Source: Gyrodactylus bullatarudis (taxonomy: Eukaryota > Platyhelminthes > Monogenea > Gyrodactylidea > Gyrodactylidae). Taken from it: a stretch of DNA of 64,000 bases. The translations under genes were made by a program, and so were the position numbers. The notes below the pieces were generated by a model that saw only the letters and a program-made list of their open reading frames with translations, had not been told where the DNA came from and did no database searches. This document shows, piece by piece, positions 38,848-49,914 of this stretch; the first letter of the stretch is position 1; each line of letters begins with the position of its first letter. Where the stretch lies: positions 62,001-126,000 of the forward strand of contig SSNU01000114.1 in assembly GCA_012064415.1 (NCBI GenBank), in the 5' to 3' direction.

Positions 38848-39153
38848 TTTCTTCCAAATACTTTATAAGGAAAAAATAGCTAAATTTTCAGATTCCAAAA
38901 TTTGGAAATTATTTGAAAATAAAAATGAGTAAAACAGTTCAGTAAATTTCCCATCTATCATCTGCAGATTGTTTATATGGAATCAAAGTGTATATTACAA
39001 TTTGTAATTTTAGTGAAAATTATTTTACACGTCATTATAGCACTTAGATTATCTCCTACCTACGCTGATGAGAACAGCACCAAAGGATCGACAGCCTCAT
39101 TGTAAATCAAAACTTGTTTTAATATAGAAACTTGTAAGAGAAAAATCAAGAGT

Positions 39154-41001
39154 TTATAATATTTTATTCACTTTGAGTTTATATATTGCCCAAAAAGTCG
39201 CCAAACTGAAGACCGATATTTCTATCTAAAAAATAAAAATAATGAGAAATTCGTTTAAATTTTCAAAGCTTTCAGCACTTACCAATGGCAATTTTTTGAG
39301 AATCTCAAAGTAATTATTTATTGGATCTACAGGCCGGATACCTTGCGTGACAAAGTACTGACTTTCATTTTCGTCAGTCAGACTGTTGTAAAACTTGTGT
39401 TTATTAATGACGGTTCCCTTGCAAAAGAATTTCTGAGTTTCATTAATTTCAACTTCAACCATTTTACCCATGAGGGAAAAATCTTTTTCGACAAGAATCT
39501 GTTGATAGTTTTTAGAATGACCAACAAGATAATTCTTATCCGAACTTATTTCTGTGATTAAAATCTTTATCTTGGCTCCCATTAAATGATCCATTAGTTT
39601 GTAGCTTCTGAAAAGGGTATGTAATTTCGCAGTTCGTTTCTTAACATGCTCTTTTGAGCAAACTCTTTTCATATTGGCAGCTGGAGTACCAGGTCTGGCA
39701 AAGAACTGGTTAACGTACAAAGCTGGAAACTTGTATTTCTCCAAAACTTCTACAGTCTCTTCAAAATCAGCATCATTTTCATTTGGAAATCCACATATAA
39801 TATCAGTGGCGATAGAAATTTTTCTTGAACCCCCAAAATAATTGAGTAATTTATCGACCAACAGACAGAAATCTTCACGAGTGTATTCACGGCGCATGAC
39901 TCGCAAAACTTCATTAGAACACGATTGCACAGGAATGTGAATAAAGGAATAAACTTTGGGGTGTGAAAGAATAAAGCAAATTTCATCTACAAGGTTGAGA
40001 ATGTAGGGTGGATTGGTCATTCCGATTCTAAGCATACACCCATCTGGTATAATGGAGACGATTCTAGCTAATAGATCAGCTAATGTGTAATGATTTGGGA
40101 ATTTTTCTCCTAGATCTTTTAAACTTGCACCATTTTTGACGTACCATTTAGCAAAAGACTGGGATTCTGCATCAAAGTTTCTCTTTAAATCATGTCCATA
40201 GGCTCCGAGGTCCTCTGAAGTTAACCAAATTTCTTTGACTCCTTCCTTGAAGGAATTCAAAGCCCTATTGACAATATCAGCAATTGGATAGCTGCCTAAT
40301 TCTCCACGAGCGTGTTTAGTCTTACAATAAGTACACGAGTTGAGACAACCAGTTGATATTGCAATAATTTCAATCAATTCATTTTTGCGCATTTTAGGCA
40401 ATTCAAGATTAGCCCCACCAGTTTTTACTCGATTATTGTCAGTCTTTTCTTCAAGAAACCTAACAGTATATCCGTTAAGTGTACTCTCCATAACTTCAAG
40501 AATTCTATCGATTTGTTGGACTCCAATAATGCTTATATCTTTAAAATAATCTGCATCAGGTCTACTTTGGGGTACACATCCAGCAACAATTATTTTCAGG
40601 TTAAATTTTTTCGCTTCTTTGATATCATTTCTGAAATGATCTTCTGATGGCCCTTTGACAGTGCAGCTGTTAAAAATTATCACATCAAAATTAGATAAAT
40701 CTTCTGATGAGTTGCCTTCTTTGCAGCATCCATCAAGGATGACACGATAACCAAATTTAGAAAGAATACCCGCCATGTATTCACTATCACTGGTATTATG
40801 AGAGCATCCCCATGTTTTTACAAAAACAGATATATTTTCTAAACTGATTAATTATAGAATCTTACCAGGAATTATGGATTCTGAAATATTATCTTTATCA
40901 GCTTCATTTATTTTAGTTGAGCGAGGGACTCCTAATTTTACATCAAGCTTACGTAAACGCGAGTCTTGCAACTCAGTATGAGCGTCTTCTATATCTATCA
41001 T
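39154..41001 (-). CDS. Cdkal1: CDKAL1, tRNA methylthiotransferase (ms2t6A)
   Basis: Exons 41001-40866, 40838-39283 and 39225-39154 on the minus strand, 587 residues. The enzyme adds the 2-methylthio group to t6A37 of tRNA-Lys(UUU) using two iron-sulfur clusters. Seen in order: N-terminal UPF0004 domain with cysteines in TWGCSHN (C57), FNSCTVK (C104) and VAGCVPQ (C133); radical-SAM motif STGCLNSCTYCKTKHARG (C210, C214, C217); SIATDIICGFP and QFFARPGTPAA; a TRAM domain from about residue 465. The last exon adds a hydrophobic tail, ISVFSLATFWAIYKL, matching the ER tail anchor of animal CDKAL1, which separates it from CDK5RAP1. An insert of about 34 residues follows GAYGHDL. The first intron is 27 nt. 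It is transcribed divergently from RBM12. Confidence 0.95.
40839..40865 (-). other. Cdkal1: 27-nt intron in CDKAL1
   Basis: Begins GTAAGATTCTA and ends CAGTTTAG. Reading through meets a stop (TAA) four codons in. The earlier CAG acceptor (22 nt) would put TAG in frame, so the 27-nt version is the only one that works. It joins SIIP to ENISVFVKTWGC. Confidence 0.85.
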
Positions 41002-41150
41002 GTCATCAACAGCAAATCAAATAATTTTTAAAAAATTTGAAAATTAAAACTCAACACCATTTATCATATTGTTCTTTAAAAATCAGCGTTAACTTTAAAT
41101 TTTCATTAGTTTATGATTGGTTACACAAAATTGTCAAAAATCCTTGAGCC
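41002..41150. promoter_or_regulatory. Bidirectional promoter region, CDKAL1/RBM12
   Basis: 149 bp between the two start codons of head-to-head genes. Both 5' UTRs and any core promoters must overlap here unless unseen upstream exons exist. I see no clear TATA box. Confidence 0.55.
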
Positions 41151-43625
41151 ATGTCAGTAACAATTAGACTTCAAAATCTACCCATGTCAGCTAATGCTGC
41201 TGATATTCGTAGATTCTTCACTGGATTAACTATTCCTGAAGGTGGTGTTCATATAGTTGGAGGGGAACAAGGGGATGCTTTTATAGCCTTTGCTACTGAC
41301 GAAGATGCTCGCAAAGCGATGCTCTTAGATCGTACAACTATTAATAATACTGTTATACGTTTATTTTTAAGCAGTAAAAATGAAATGCAGTCAGTTATAC
41401 AGTCAGCTAGGAATAATGTTCTCATGTATTCCAGTACTCAATCAGCTCCGTCTATGGAGCCCCCAGTCTCTAATCTTGCTCCTCCTGCTCATGTAACTGC
41501 GTATAATCATGTTCCAGATCAACCTTATTCACGTTATCTACATTATCCAGAGGCTCATGTTGATAAGCAACCCTTACCACAACCATCATATCCACCTGTT
41601 TATTCTAACTCTAATGGGGCACCTTATAGTCACGAGAATCCTCCTCTGAAGTATTCACAACCCCCTGTTACTAGTCATCTTCCACAGCGTCCACTAGAGG
41701 ATCCTTATAATCGAGGACAACCTGTCCCATCTAGAGCTTATCCTTATGAAAATATACCAAATGCTTATCCTCCACCTCCTGCTAGACCATACTCACCAAG
41801 GAATAATCATTTTGATGATCCAAGAGCAAATCGTGTCCTTGAATCGGAATATTTTGAAAGAAGACCTCAATATGAGACCCCTCCAGTTGATCCTAGGATG
41901 AGACCTCCATGGAAAGATGAAGAAGAACGTTATTCAAAGCGTCCGTTTGATTCTCGTTATCCACCAGAGTCAAATATTGTCCCACCATTCAAGGATCGCC
42001 GTCAAGAAGTTAAAGAATATGTTGTTCGTCTATCAATAAAACCAGTAGAAGTTAGTGTAATGTCAATCCTAGATTTTGTCAAAGGAGTCGATATTGTCAG
42101 CAAATACGGAGTTAGAGTCGAGCTTGATACTATCGGTAGGCCAACTGGTTATGTTTATCTTTTATTAATGAATTCTCATTCTTTTGATAACTCTATGAAA
42201 TTGAACGGGAAACAATTTAAAGGCTATAACGTTGTTGTAAGACCTTCATCTATGAAAGAATTTTGGTTGATTAATGATCCTTCTTTCATGAAAAGATGTC
42301 CAGAGGAGCTCATGCAAAATATTCCTCGAAATTTATTAGATTACGAATCACCTTACACTAAAGATGCCTATCTTGAACTGACAGACTTACCTCCAGATAC
42401 TTCGGAAATGGAGATTATTGAGTTTATTGGAGCACCTGGATTGTCAGTTAGAGATGTTGTTCTGTTGAATTATCCACCCAAAGAGTCAAGAAGCCATTTA
42501 CGAGCTTTAATTAAGCTTCCTTCTCCTGAAGATGTACCAATTCTCATGTCTGCTAGACCTAGGCCACTGAGAGTAAATCAAAATCTTGGCCCTGTTCATT
42601 TGGTACCTATTTCTCGTCAACAATTCGACTATATGATTCAAGATTCGTCTCTCATTGTATCTAAGTTAAGGAAGCCTTTACGAGCTACTGAAGAACGCAA
42701 TTTCTCTAGGTTCTCAGATGATAGAAATTCTCCAAGTAGATTTAGTGATCGAGGACCACCTCCACTAAAGTATCAAGAGGAGAGACTTGCTCCTCCCGCG
42801 TCTTCTCGAAGTGAAAAGCCCAACGGAAGTGGTGATAGCCCCACTTGTATTCATATAACCAACTTAGCCAGAACTATTAATAAGCAGGAGTTGATTGATA
42901 ACATAAAGTCACATAGGCTTCTTATGGATGATGTTATCACATTTAATCGTGAAGCTATTATTACTTGTGAATCTTCTGTTATATCCAAGCGGGTATATGA
43001 TGAACTGAAAAATCCCTCTAATCCATTTTTCAAAGTCCATTATAAAATGTTTGTCTTGCGAATATCTAGGGATCAATTTGAGAGAATAATTTCAAGTTCA
43101 CGATCTTCGTCTAGTGATCCTCCCCAGATGCCTGGTCAAGATGAAGTTCCATTTAGAGATTTCCAATCTCGAGGTCCAACCCCTGAATCATGGAGTAATA
43201 AAGGACGACCTCCACATCCTGACGATCGATCAAGAATGCCTCGTTTACCTGCTAGAATGCCTGCAGGTCCACCAATTCGTCCAGCAGATTCATCTCACAT
43301 GAAAAATGATAGAAACAACTGGTCAGGACCTAATAGGAATCCCATACAACAAAATAGAAACTTGTGTGATACACGCATTCATCTCTCCTCCTTACCCACA
43401 GGAATAAATTCGCACAAGATAAGTGACTTTCTTAGACCTTTTAATCCAATTCCATCCTCGGTCAGAGTACTTAACGGACGAAATGGAACTTTTGCAGTGG
43501 CTGCTTTTGATAGTCCATCTGAAGCTGAAGCAGCTATAAAGTTTATATCTTCGAATGACATTGAGGGCAAACGCATATTTGCTCGTTATGATACTGAATT
43601 TAAGCCAAGAAATCAAAGTGAGTAG
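41151..43625 (+). CDS. Rbm12: RBM12-like protein with five RRM domains
   Basis: Uninterrupted frame of 824 codons; a single large coding exon is also typical of vertebrate RBM12. The N-terminus MSVTIRLQNLPMSANAADIR, then GLTIPEGGVHIVGGEQGDAF, is the diagnostic RBM12/RBM12B RRM1. RRM-like units lie near residues 4-78, 287-360, 404-480, 563-635 and 739-820. Between units 1 and 2 is a Pro/Tyr-rich linker (about 95-285), and Pro/Arg/Ser-rich linkers follow units 3 and 4. Nuclear RNA binding is expected; specific targets are not known from sequence. The last codons (AATCAAAGTGAGTAG) could also be a splice donor, with a TTTTTCAG acceptor near 44004, giving a slightly different C-terminus. It is head-to-head with CDKAL1. 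Confidence 0.92.
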   Translation: MSVTIRLQNLPMSANAADIRRFFTGLTIPEGGVHIVGGEQGDAFIAFATDEDARKAMLLDRTTINNTVIRLFLSSKNEMQSVIQSARNNVLMYSSTQSAPSMEPPVSNLAPPAHVTAYNHVPDQPYSRYLHYPEAHVDKQPLPQPSYPPVYSNSNGAPYSHENPPLKYSQPPVTSHLPQRPLEDPYNRGQPVPSRAYPYENIPNAYPPPPARPYSPRNNHFDDPRANRVLESEYFERRPQYETPPVDPRMRPPWKDEEERYSKRPFDSRYPPESNIVPPFKDRRQEVKEYVVRLSIKPVEVSVMSILDFVKGVDIVSKYGVRVELDTIGRPTGYVYLLLMNSHSFDNSMKLNGKQFKGYNVVVRPSSMKEFWLINDPSFMKRCPEELMQNIPRNLLDYESPYTKDAYLELTDLPPDTSEMEIIEFIGAPGLSVRDVVLLNYPPKESRSHLRALIKLPSPEDVPILMSARPRPLRVNQNLGPVHLVPISRQQFDYMIQDSSLIVSKLRKPLRATEERNFSRFSDDRNSPSRFSDRGPPPLKYQEERLAPPASSRSEKPNGSGDSPTCIHITNLARTINKQELIDNIKSHRLLMDDVITFNREAIITCESSVISKRVYDELKNPSNPFFKVHYKMFVLRISRDQFERIISSSRSSSSDPPQMPGQDEVPFRDFQSRGPTPESWSNKGRPPHPDDRSRMPRLPARMPAGPPIRPADSSHMKNDRNNWSGPNRNPIQQNRNLCDTRIHLSSLPTGINSHKISDFLRPFNPIPSSVRVLNGRNGTFAVAAFDSPSEAEAAIKFISSNDIEGKRIFARYDTEFKPRNQSE

Positions 43626-44298
43626 ATTAATCTTCTATTTAGATACCCATAATCAGCGACTTAACAAGTATTCATTTAAAAAATACTGTGATGAGAATAC
43701 TATTAATGAGAAAATGTTAACCCAAGAGGGTTAATACCATAAGATATGTATGTAGTAGCATAATTACGAAAAAGTGACTATTCAGCAGTACTACAAAGCC
43801 ATGCATGATAAGTTAGAGAATCGACATTTAATAAATTTATATCGAATTCGATACAGCCACAAGTAATGCGTAATTTGATTACGAACTGTAATCATTACAA
43901 CCGTAATTTTTCTTATCCAGTATTTTAATATGCTTTGTAAACTTTACAATGTAAAGTTGAAGAAATTTTTTTTACTTTAAAATGTATATCCTCTCTATTT
44001 TTCAGAGTAAAGCAAGTTAATTCATTACGACGAAAGATAATTGCTGCAAATAGTTTCTTCAGTTAAACTTTCACCAACGAGCACAATTCATTCGAGACAA
44101 AAATAATTCAAACTTCGTTAAATACACCTGTACATAAGCGTGATCCTATTTCAAGTTAAAGTACCTTGTTTAAATACCAAGCATCATAACAAAGCCATTA
44201 TTCACACAATTATTTATTATCAATAATTTTTTATTGGAAAATAATCTGCCAAGTTGAATCTTATTTGAAAATATCTTTGGTTCATAAAATGCATTTTC
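43626..44298. other. Convergent spacer between RBM12 and PI31
   Basis: 673 bp, AT-rich. A possible RBM12 3' acceptor (TTTTTCAG at about 43997-44006) may define a 3' UTR exon. The minus strand near 44210-44240 has AATAAATAAT-type signals that could end PI31. Confidence 0.45.
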
Positions 44299-45108
44299 TT
44301 ATATAAAGAAGTTATCACTTCCTGGGGGCTCCGGGAAATCCGGATGGTGTCTTCTAGGCCTTGATTGATTCATGGGTCCGATTGGATCAAAGCGTGCCCC
44401 AGGAGGAACAGCTCCAGGGGGTAAGAAATGCCTACCATCAAAATCATCCTTGAAAGGGTCTAAATACATACCACCAGTCGGAGCATTTATAAATGGGTCT
44501 AGATCTGACCTGCCGTAATCAAAGTTTGGTTTAGAAATTCTAGGATTATTATGTAAATTTCTACCGGGCATTGAACTTGGGATTTCAGATTTGTAAGCTT
44601 CTTTAACAGTTTCGAGATTATTAAACTTTGAAAATACTTCCTTTTGAAGAGAGTTAATTATTTCATCAAGATTAGGGTAGATTTCATTATATTTTAAGGA
44701 ATTTCGATCGCCAGGTTTGCAAATCACTTGAGATGGAAACTCGACAAGATAAACATCATCATTAATAGAGTTTGTTACAGATAGAAACAGTGTACTTTCA
44801 GATTCATTTATGGAGCTTTCAATTTTCTATATATTTAATTATGAAATATAACAAACCAGAGAGTTGGAACCTTGATATTCGAGTCGAATAGGAAGCGTGT
44901 TTAATATGTTCTCAGGGATAATAAAATCATGGGAAGCCTTGTAATTCTTAGATAGGCAAGCTACATGAAATAAGATTGCCAAAAAAGATCCTTGGGATTC
45001 TAAAGAATCCTTATGGCAGTATAGAACGTAGTTCAAAAAATTTTTCACAAGCTGCATTTTTAAATACCCGCTTCTAAAATCTCCTTGATTTTTCGAGTTG
45101 GAAGTCAT
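44299..45108 (-). CDS. PSMF1: Proteasome inhibitor/adaptor PI31
   Basis: Two exons, 45108-44857 and 44826-44299, give 259 residues (human 271). The C-terminal half is diagnostic: PGRNLHNNPRISKPNFDYGRSDLDPF, GGMYLDPFKDD, then FLPPGAVPPGARFDPIGP and a Pro-rich tail. The N-terminal part (1-150) is a strongly diverged FP domain. The family binds 20S proteasomes and F-box proteins, and acts in proteasome transport or regulation. The protein ends DNFFI; the family usually ends with a hydrophobic-Tyr-X motif, and here the Tyr is Phe. The first intron is 30 nt. The start ATG is only 43 bp from the NAA25 ATG on the opposite strand. Confidence 0.88.
44827..44856 (-). other. PSMF1: 30-nt intron in PI31
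   Basis: Begins GTTTGTTATA and ends AAATATATAG. Retention gives a stop after five codons. Removal joins YQGSNSL to KIESSINESES in one frame. Confidence 0.75.
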
Positions 45109-45151
45109 AAAATAAGTTTAAATTAACAACCATAATTAAAAATTTATCAAG
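45109..45151. promoter_or_regulatory. 43-bp divergent start region, PI31/NAA25
   Basis: Only 43 bp separate the two initiator codons of head-to-head genes. The sequence is almost entirely A/T with AACAACCATAATTAAAAATT. Either 5' UTRs overlap or at least one transcript starts inside its neighbour. Confidence 0.55.
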
Positions 45152-48100
45152 ATGCCAAATTCTACTAACCCACCTGAGTCAAAATTTATTTCCATTTTCG
45201 GTAAGTCGTTTGGCTAAATTAAGAGTCCATTGACAATGGGTTTTATAGTAAAGCCTTACATGAAATTAACAAATGCTTGAAAAAATATACTGAACACGAA
45301 ACTTTTCAAGTAACTTTTCATAATCACAAATTTTTAGTGTCTCAAAGCACTTGTTTTACTTCGCACTGGCAAGTCTGGAGAAGCTCAAGATATAGTTAAT
45401 TCTCTTCTCTCGAAATGTAATGTTGAGGAAACATCTTTAACCGTGTTACTAACTTTTCTCAAAGAATCTCAACAAAGTGATAAATATTTTTTAACCATTT
45501 AGCTAAAAAACTTGATGATTTCTTATCCAAGTCAGTTTCAGTTTATCCGTATAGAACAGACTTGCACAAAGCCAAAATTTTTCGATCAATCAACAATGGA
45601 GATTACGAAAATTTACAAAAGGATTGTCAGAATCTCATAAAATACGATTCTTCATGTCATTTTTGGACTATCATGAGCCTAATCATACAAGGAAAATTTT
45701 CCCATTGTGAAAAACCAGAAGTCTACCTTTCACTTGCTGAAAGATTCCTAAGAAGGAACATTGATAATGACAAGGTTAAGAGCCATAATGAATTAAATGT
45801 CTACCTCTATTTGCTGGAGCAGTTAAATCGTTATTCAGATGCCCTAGATGTAACGGAGAACCATCCTATTTTTAATAGAATGTACTTTTCCGATTACCGA
45901 TATCTATATCTAGATAAAAAGATTGAATATGTTGAAAAACTTGATGAATGGGACAAAGCTTTGCTTTACGCTAAAAATATTTGGAAATCTGACCAAGATG
46001 AATGGAGTCCTTGGAGTACATTGTCAAACCTTGTATTTAAAAAAAACAAGAATAAACAACTTGAAGTTTCCTGCATGGAAAGATACAAAACATTTTCCAA
46101 ACTTGTTGAATCTTCCGTTGGAAAGGGTAACAGAGCTGCATACCTTGCCCAAATGGACTTTTATATAAATAATCGGCTGTGTAAACTGGAACAGCCTACA
46201 TTCATGAAACCTCTCATCGAAATTCTCGAGGAATACTCAAAGTCCTTCTCAAAAAGTGAAATATTCGCTTCTGACATTTATCAATTGGTTTTCATTGGAC
46301 TCACTGAAGAAGAAAAAATTAAAGTTTGTTTAGATATTTTTTTCGAAATTACTAATTTAACGTAATTTTTTCTCTTTTACAGTTTTGCACTGATCTCAAG
46401 AAAGCAAGTATCGAGAAATTCCACGAAAGCGTAAGTAAAAAATAATTATTAACCTCAAATTTAGGTTTCCGATAATAAATCTTGCTTTGCCATTTTGAAT
46501 GCATTCAGAGTTGGCCAATACAACGGAATTCCTCCTACCCTTGATGAAATTTTCTGTCAGTTCTTTTCAAAGAATAAACTAACTCGTGGCTTCTTCCAAG
46601 ACGACTATCAGCGCATTTTTTCAGAGGCAGAAAAGACCAAAGATTTGAGTCCTTTTGATCCACTCATTCATATGGCTGTCCAAAATTTATCTAGGTTCAA
46701 CAAGAATGTAAAGAAATCAGACGTTTCATCTCACCTGCTAGCCTACCATTGGCTCAGTTTCCTCTCTCAAAAGTACGTCAAATAATACAGATATCTCTCC
46801 ACTTTTTAATGAGCATATTCCTAACTCTGCATTCATTTTTTCAGATATTGCCCATTTGACCATCATTCGAAAATTCTACTTATCAGATTACTCGGTAATG
46901 CAGGAGGTCTTTGTGCCTCTCAGCTACAACTAAAGTTGATGAATTTGAACAGGGTCAAATTAAATCTTGCCTGCTCCGTCGGGTAAGTTTTTCTGCTACC
47001 CTTTTTTTCCCAATAACTTTGAATTTAAATTTCCAGTCATCTGATGATTCAACCGGAACTCTCTCTAACATGCTGGGCTCCATTTATGTCTAACGTTTCA
47101 TCTGGAGGAGATCCTGGTATAAGCCAATCTCTCAGTGATTCTAGAATTGTGACAAACCCAATTTCGAAGAGTGACCTCGATAACCAGGTCAGTGTTCGAA
47201 GGCGCAGGAACAATGATTTTAAGACATCTCTAGATGACTACTATGCCAGAATGAAGACTCTTCGGGCAAACATGCTTAGAGACACTGAGGATGCCATTGC
47301 TTCTGCATTCAACTCTGATAGTTATGCTCAAATCATTGAGATTATTCAACTTTACAATTCGTTGAAATACTCAAATGCCTTCATTCATGGTATTACGGAA
47401 TTTTATTTCTGGAGATCAGCCATTCTACCCTTCAAGTCAGTATTAAATAACCCATTAAACAGCTCATCATATATCAAGTTATTCATAAGACACTTGTAAA
47501 ATCTTTACTCAAAGAGAGATTAAGACGAAATCCTCTCCTTGAATAATTTTTCTTACATTACTTTTCAGCTATGATCAGCTACACGAAGAAATGACGAATA
47601 TCGTTCAGTCAAATAAACTTCGTGAGTACTTCAAGCGTCAATGCTTTTCTTTGATTCTTTACTAAAATGTACGCTTTTTTCATGTTTTTTCATTGTATGA
47701 TATAAATTCATATGATTTTTGCATACACAATAAAAACAAAGATTCGAAATATTGATTTTTTTATCCATTTCATAACCAAGTTATTGATTTACTTTCCAGT
47801 TGAAGAATGTATTCCCAAATTAGTCGACAACCGTGATGACGACGTTGTTCCCAGTTTTCTCAAGTAACTTTTAACTATCATCATTACCTTTTGCATTTCA
47901 ATCTGTATTCAAAGTAAATAGTAGATGAATTATTTTTATTAATTACAGTCGTGATTTGGCTGAAGGTGACAAGGAGAAATCATTCGATCATGTTGTAAGT
48001 CTACATTCACTATTTTGCGTATATCAATCTGAAAGAATAATAATCATACTCAAAAGTACTCAATTTTTACGAATTTATCCCTCATCATCATAAAACTAAT

Positions 48101-49914
48101 TTACGATTCACAGACCAATTTCTCCTTAGAAGAAATAATCAATAAATTTTGACACTATTTAAACAATGCCTTTTTGACAGAAATCCTGGCTATCTCTCAG
48201 GAACATTTCAAATAGACTCTTTGGCAATGTTCTACTGCCCCTTTGTACATTTATCAACAATTCAATGAGCAATAATGAAGACATCACTAAATGCCCAGAA
48301 GATAATTTGAATATTCTCAACTCCATAACTGCCATTGAAAAGGACCTCGAATCCTTTGAGAGGGAACATCCCAAAACTTGTAAAAAAGTTGAAACTGTAA
48401 GTCACTCAACATTTTAAAATTAAGTTGATTAAATTTTCCTAATGATACATGTGATACTTGTAGAAGTCAGACTACATTCTCCCATTGGAAGTGCTCATAT
48501 CAAATTATCCAACAGTGATCCCCGAGGAAATAAACATGATTCAGTTATATCTCTATGGTGGTTATGCTGACTTGATTCGTTACATTCTAAAATCCCTAAG
48601 GGTTCTTCATCAAGTTTTCCACCAAACCGGTAAGTGTTATTAATAATGATAATTGGATTCTCTAAATTAAAACGTAAAAATATTCAGGATCTATTGATGA
48701 ATTATTACGACTCTTTGACAATATTCGTGAAAGCCTAATTAGTCAAAATTCAATGATGGCTCAATTCAGCCAATTTGAAAGTGTAAATGAAATACCTCAT
48801 TGTCTCAAACATGCCACATATATTGTTGAGATAATCTCGCATGGGATAATATTCATTTCGTCCATATCGACTTTGATAAGACCTCTAACGTAAGCAAACT
48901 GTATTTTATTAATTGAGAAAAAATAATTTTTTTCTATTCTAGCAAAAAATTGTCCAAGTCAAAACAAATTAATAAAAATTCCAAAAAGGAATCTCCCCTA
49001 TTGGATAGCATGAGAAAAATAGGTCAATATCTTTCTAGTAATCTCGTTGGTCCACTCTTGAAGGAGGATAGCCTCATTCACAAGTTCCAGCAGAATATCA
49101 AAAATATCAACAAGAACCTATCCAAAGAGAATGAAGGCTACAAGGATCTTGTAAACTCCATGATTGCAGTTAGTTCTGCCCTGGCTGTTGAAATTTTGTC
49201 AAAAGAATTGATTGAAAAAGTAAACTTATTCAATTTTCTCAATATTTTGTAACATTTTAATGAAAACAGAATTCTTGGGAAATTTATATTTAATTCATCC
49301 CTACGAATTGAAAATTGTCTGATCTCATAGTCGAAAAATTTCTTTGGATTTGAAACTATTAAATTTTCTCAAGTTCTCACAAGATCAGATTGAGGAACAA
49401 GGTCGATAACTTCTTGGTCTAATTTTAATGTCTATGTCCTGTATCTAGCTTAATCTAAGAAAAAATTATTGAACTTTCTTCTTGGAGTTTTCTGTTTTAT
49501 TCTCAACAACATCCAAAGGTCGTATTATTATCTTGAAGTAATAATTTCTACATTCAACTTTTTGAAATAAACATTTATGTCAGCGGTAACTTAATTTTTA
49601 CTAAAATCTATGGTTAATGGTTAATTAGGAAAGCTTAAAATCTATCAATTCCAGATTTATTCATCAGAGGTATCGAGTAATTTTTTTTCAAATTCATTGA
49701 TTAATTCTATTTTTAGCATCCAGTCATAGTCCCGAGGATAGATGAACACCAATGTGTTGAAAACTTTAACCAACTCATTAATGATTGGTCCTTTGCTTTT
49801 GACCAGTTATCTTTAATACTCGATGCCAAACTTAGCTATCTTCGGCATGTTTCTGAGAATGAACTCTCGTTTTACTCATCTCTGAATGTGGAAAACCTTC
49901 AAATTGAATCTTGA
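45152..49914 (+). CDS. Naa25: NAA25, auxiliary subunit of NatB N-acetyltransferase
   Basis: Sixteen exons (45152-45200, 45254-45309, 45338-45476, 45503-46323, 46383-46430, 46465-46772, 46845-46982, 47037-47435, 47569-47621, 47800-47863, 47949-47994, 48181-48396, 48464-48629, 48688-48889, 48943-49219, 49717-49914) sum to 3180 nt with no frame error: 1059 residues against 972 in human. NAA25 is the TPR-rich scaffold that anchors NAA20 to ribosomes to acetylate Met-Asp/Glu/Asn starts. Recognisable blocks: CLKALVLLRTGKSGEAQDIV (TPR near the N-terminus), FWTIMSLIIQGK, FCTDLKKASIEKFHES, KYCPFDHHSKILLIRLLGNAG, DDDVVPSFLNRDLAEGDKEK and the C-terminal helices. Overall divergence is high. Introns are 26 to 497 nt, the shortest near the 5' end. 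Confidence 0.85.
45310..45337 (+). other. Naa25: 28-nt intron in NAA25
   Basis: GTAACTTTTC to AATTTTTAG. Joins HETFQ to CLKALVLLRTGKSG, the conserved TPR stretch. Confidence 0.8.
45477..45502 (+). other. Naa25: 26-nt intron in NAA25
   Basis: GTGATAAATA to CCATTTAG, the shortest intron in the window. Without splicing the frame hits TAG at 45501. With it, FLKESQQ continues to TKKLDDFLSKSVSVYPYRTD in the frame of the long fourth exon. Confidence 0.8.
46431..46464 (+). other. Naa25: 34-nt intron in NAA25
   Basis: Consensus donor GTAAGTAAAA and acceptor CAAATTTAG. Joins EKFHES to VSDNKSCFAILNAFRVGQ, phase 0. Confidence 0.8.

Noticed and set aside
39750..39986. Open frames antisense or out of frame within CDKAL1, RBM12, NAA25 and RNF185
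   Set aside because: They overlap strongly supported coding exons and show no family similarity, so they are shadows.
39154..41001. CDK5RAP1 as an alternative identity for the methylthiotransferase
   Set aside because: The C-terminal hydrophobic anchor and the CDKAL1-type STGCLNSCTYCKTKHARG and TSEDLGAYG blocks fit CDKAL1.
46362..46382. A 21-nt intron (GTAATTTTTT to TTTACAG) in NAA25
   Set aside because: Using it puts the downstream exon out of the frame that encodes FCTDLKKASIEKFHES. The donor at 46324 (59-nt intron) keeps frame and gives a better protein match.
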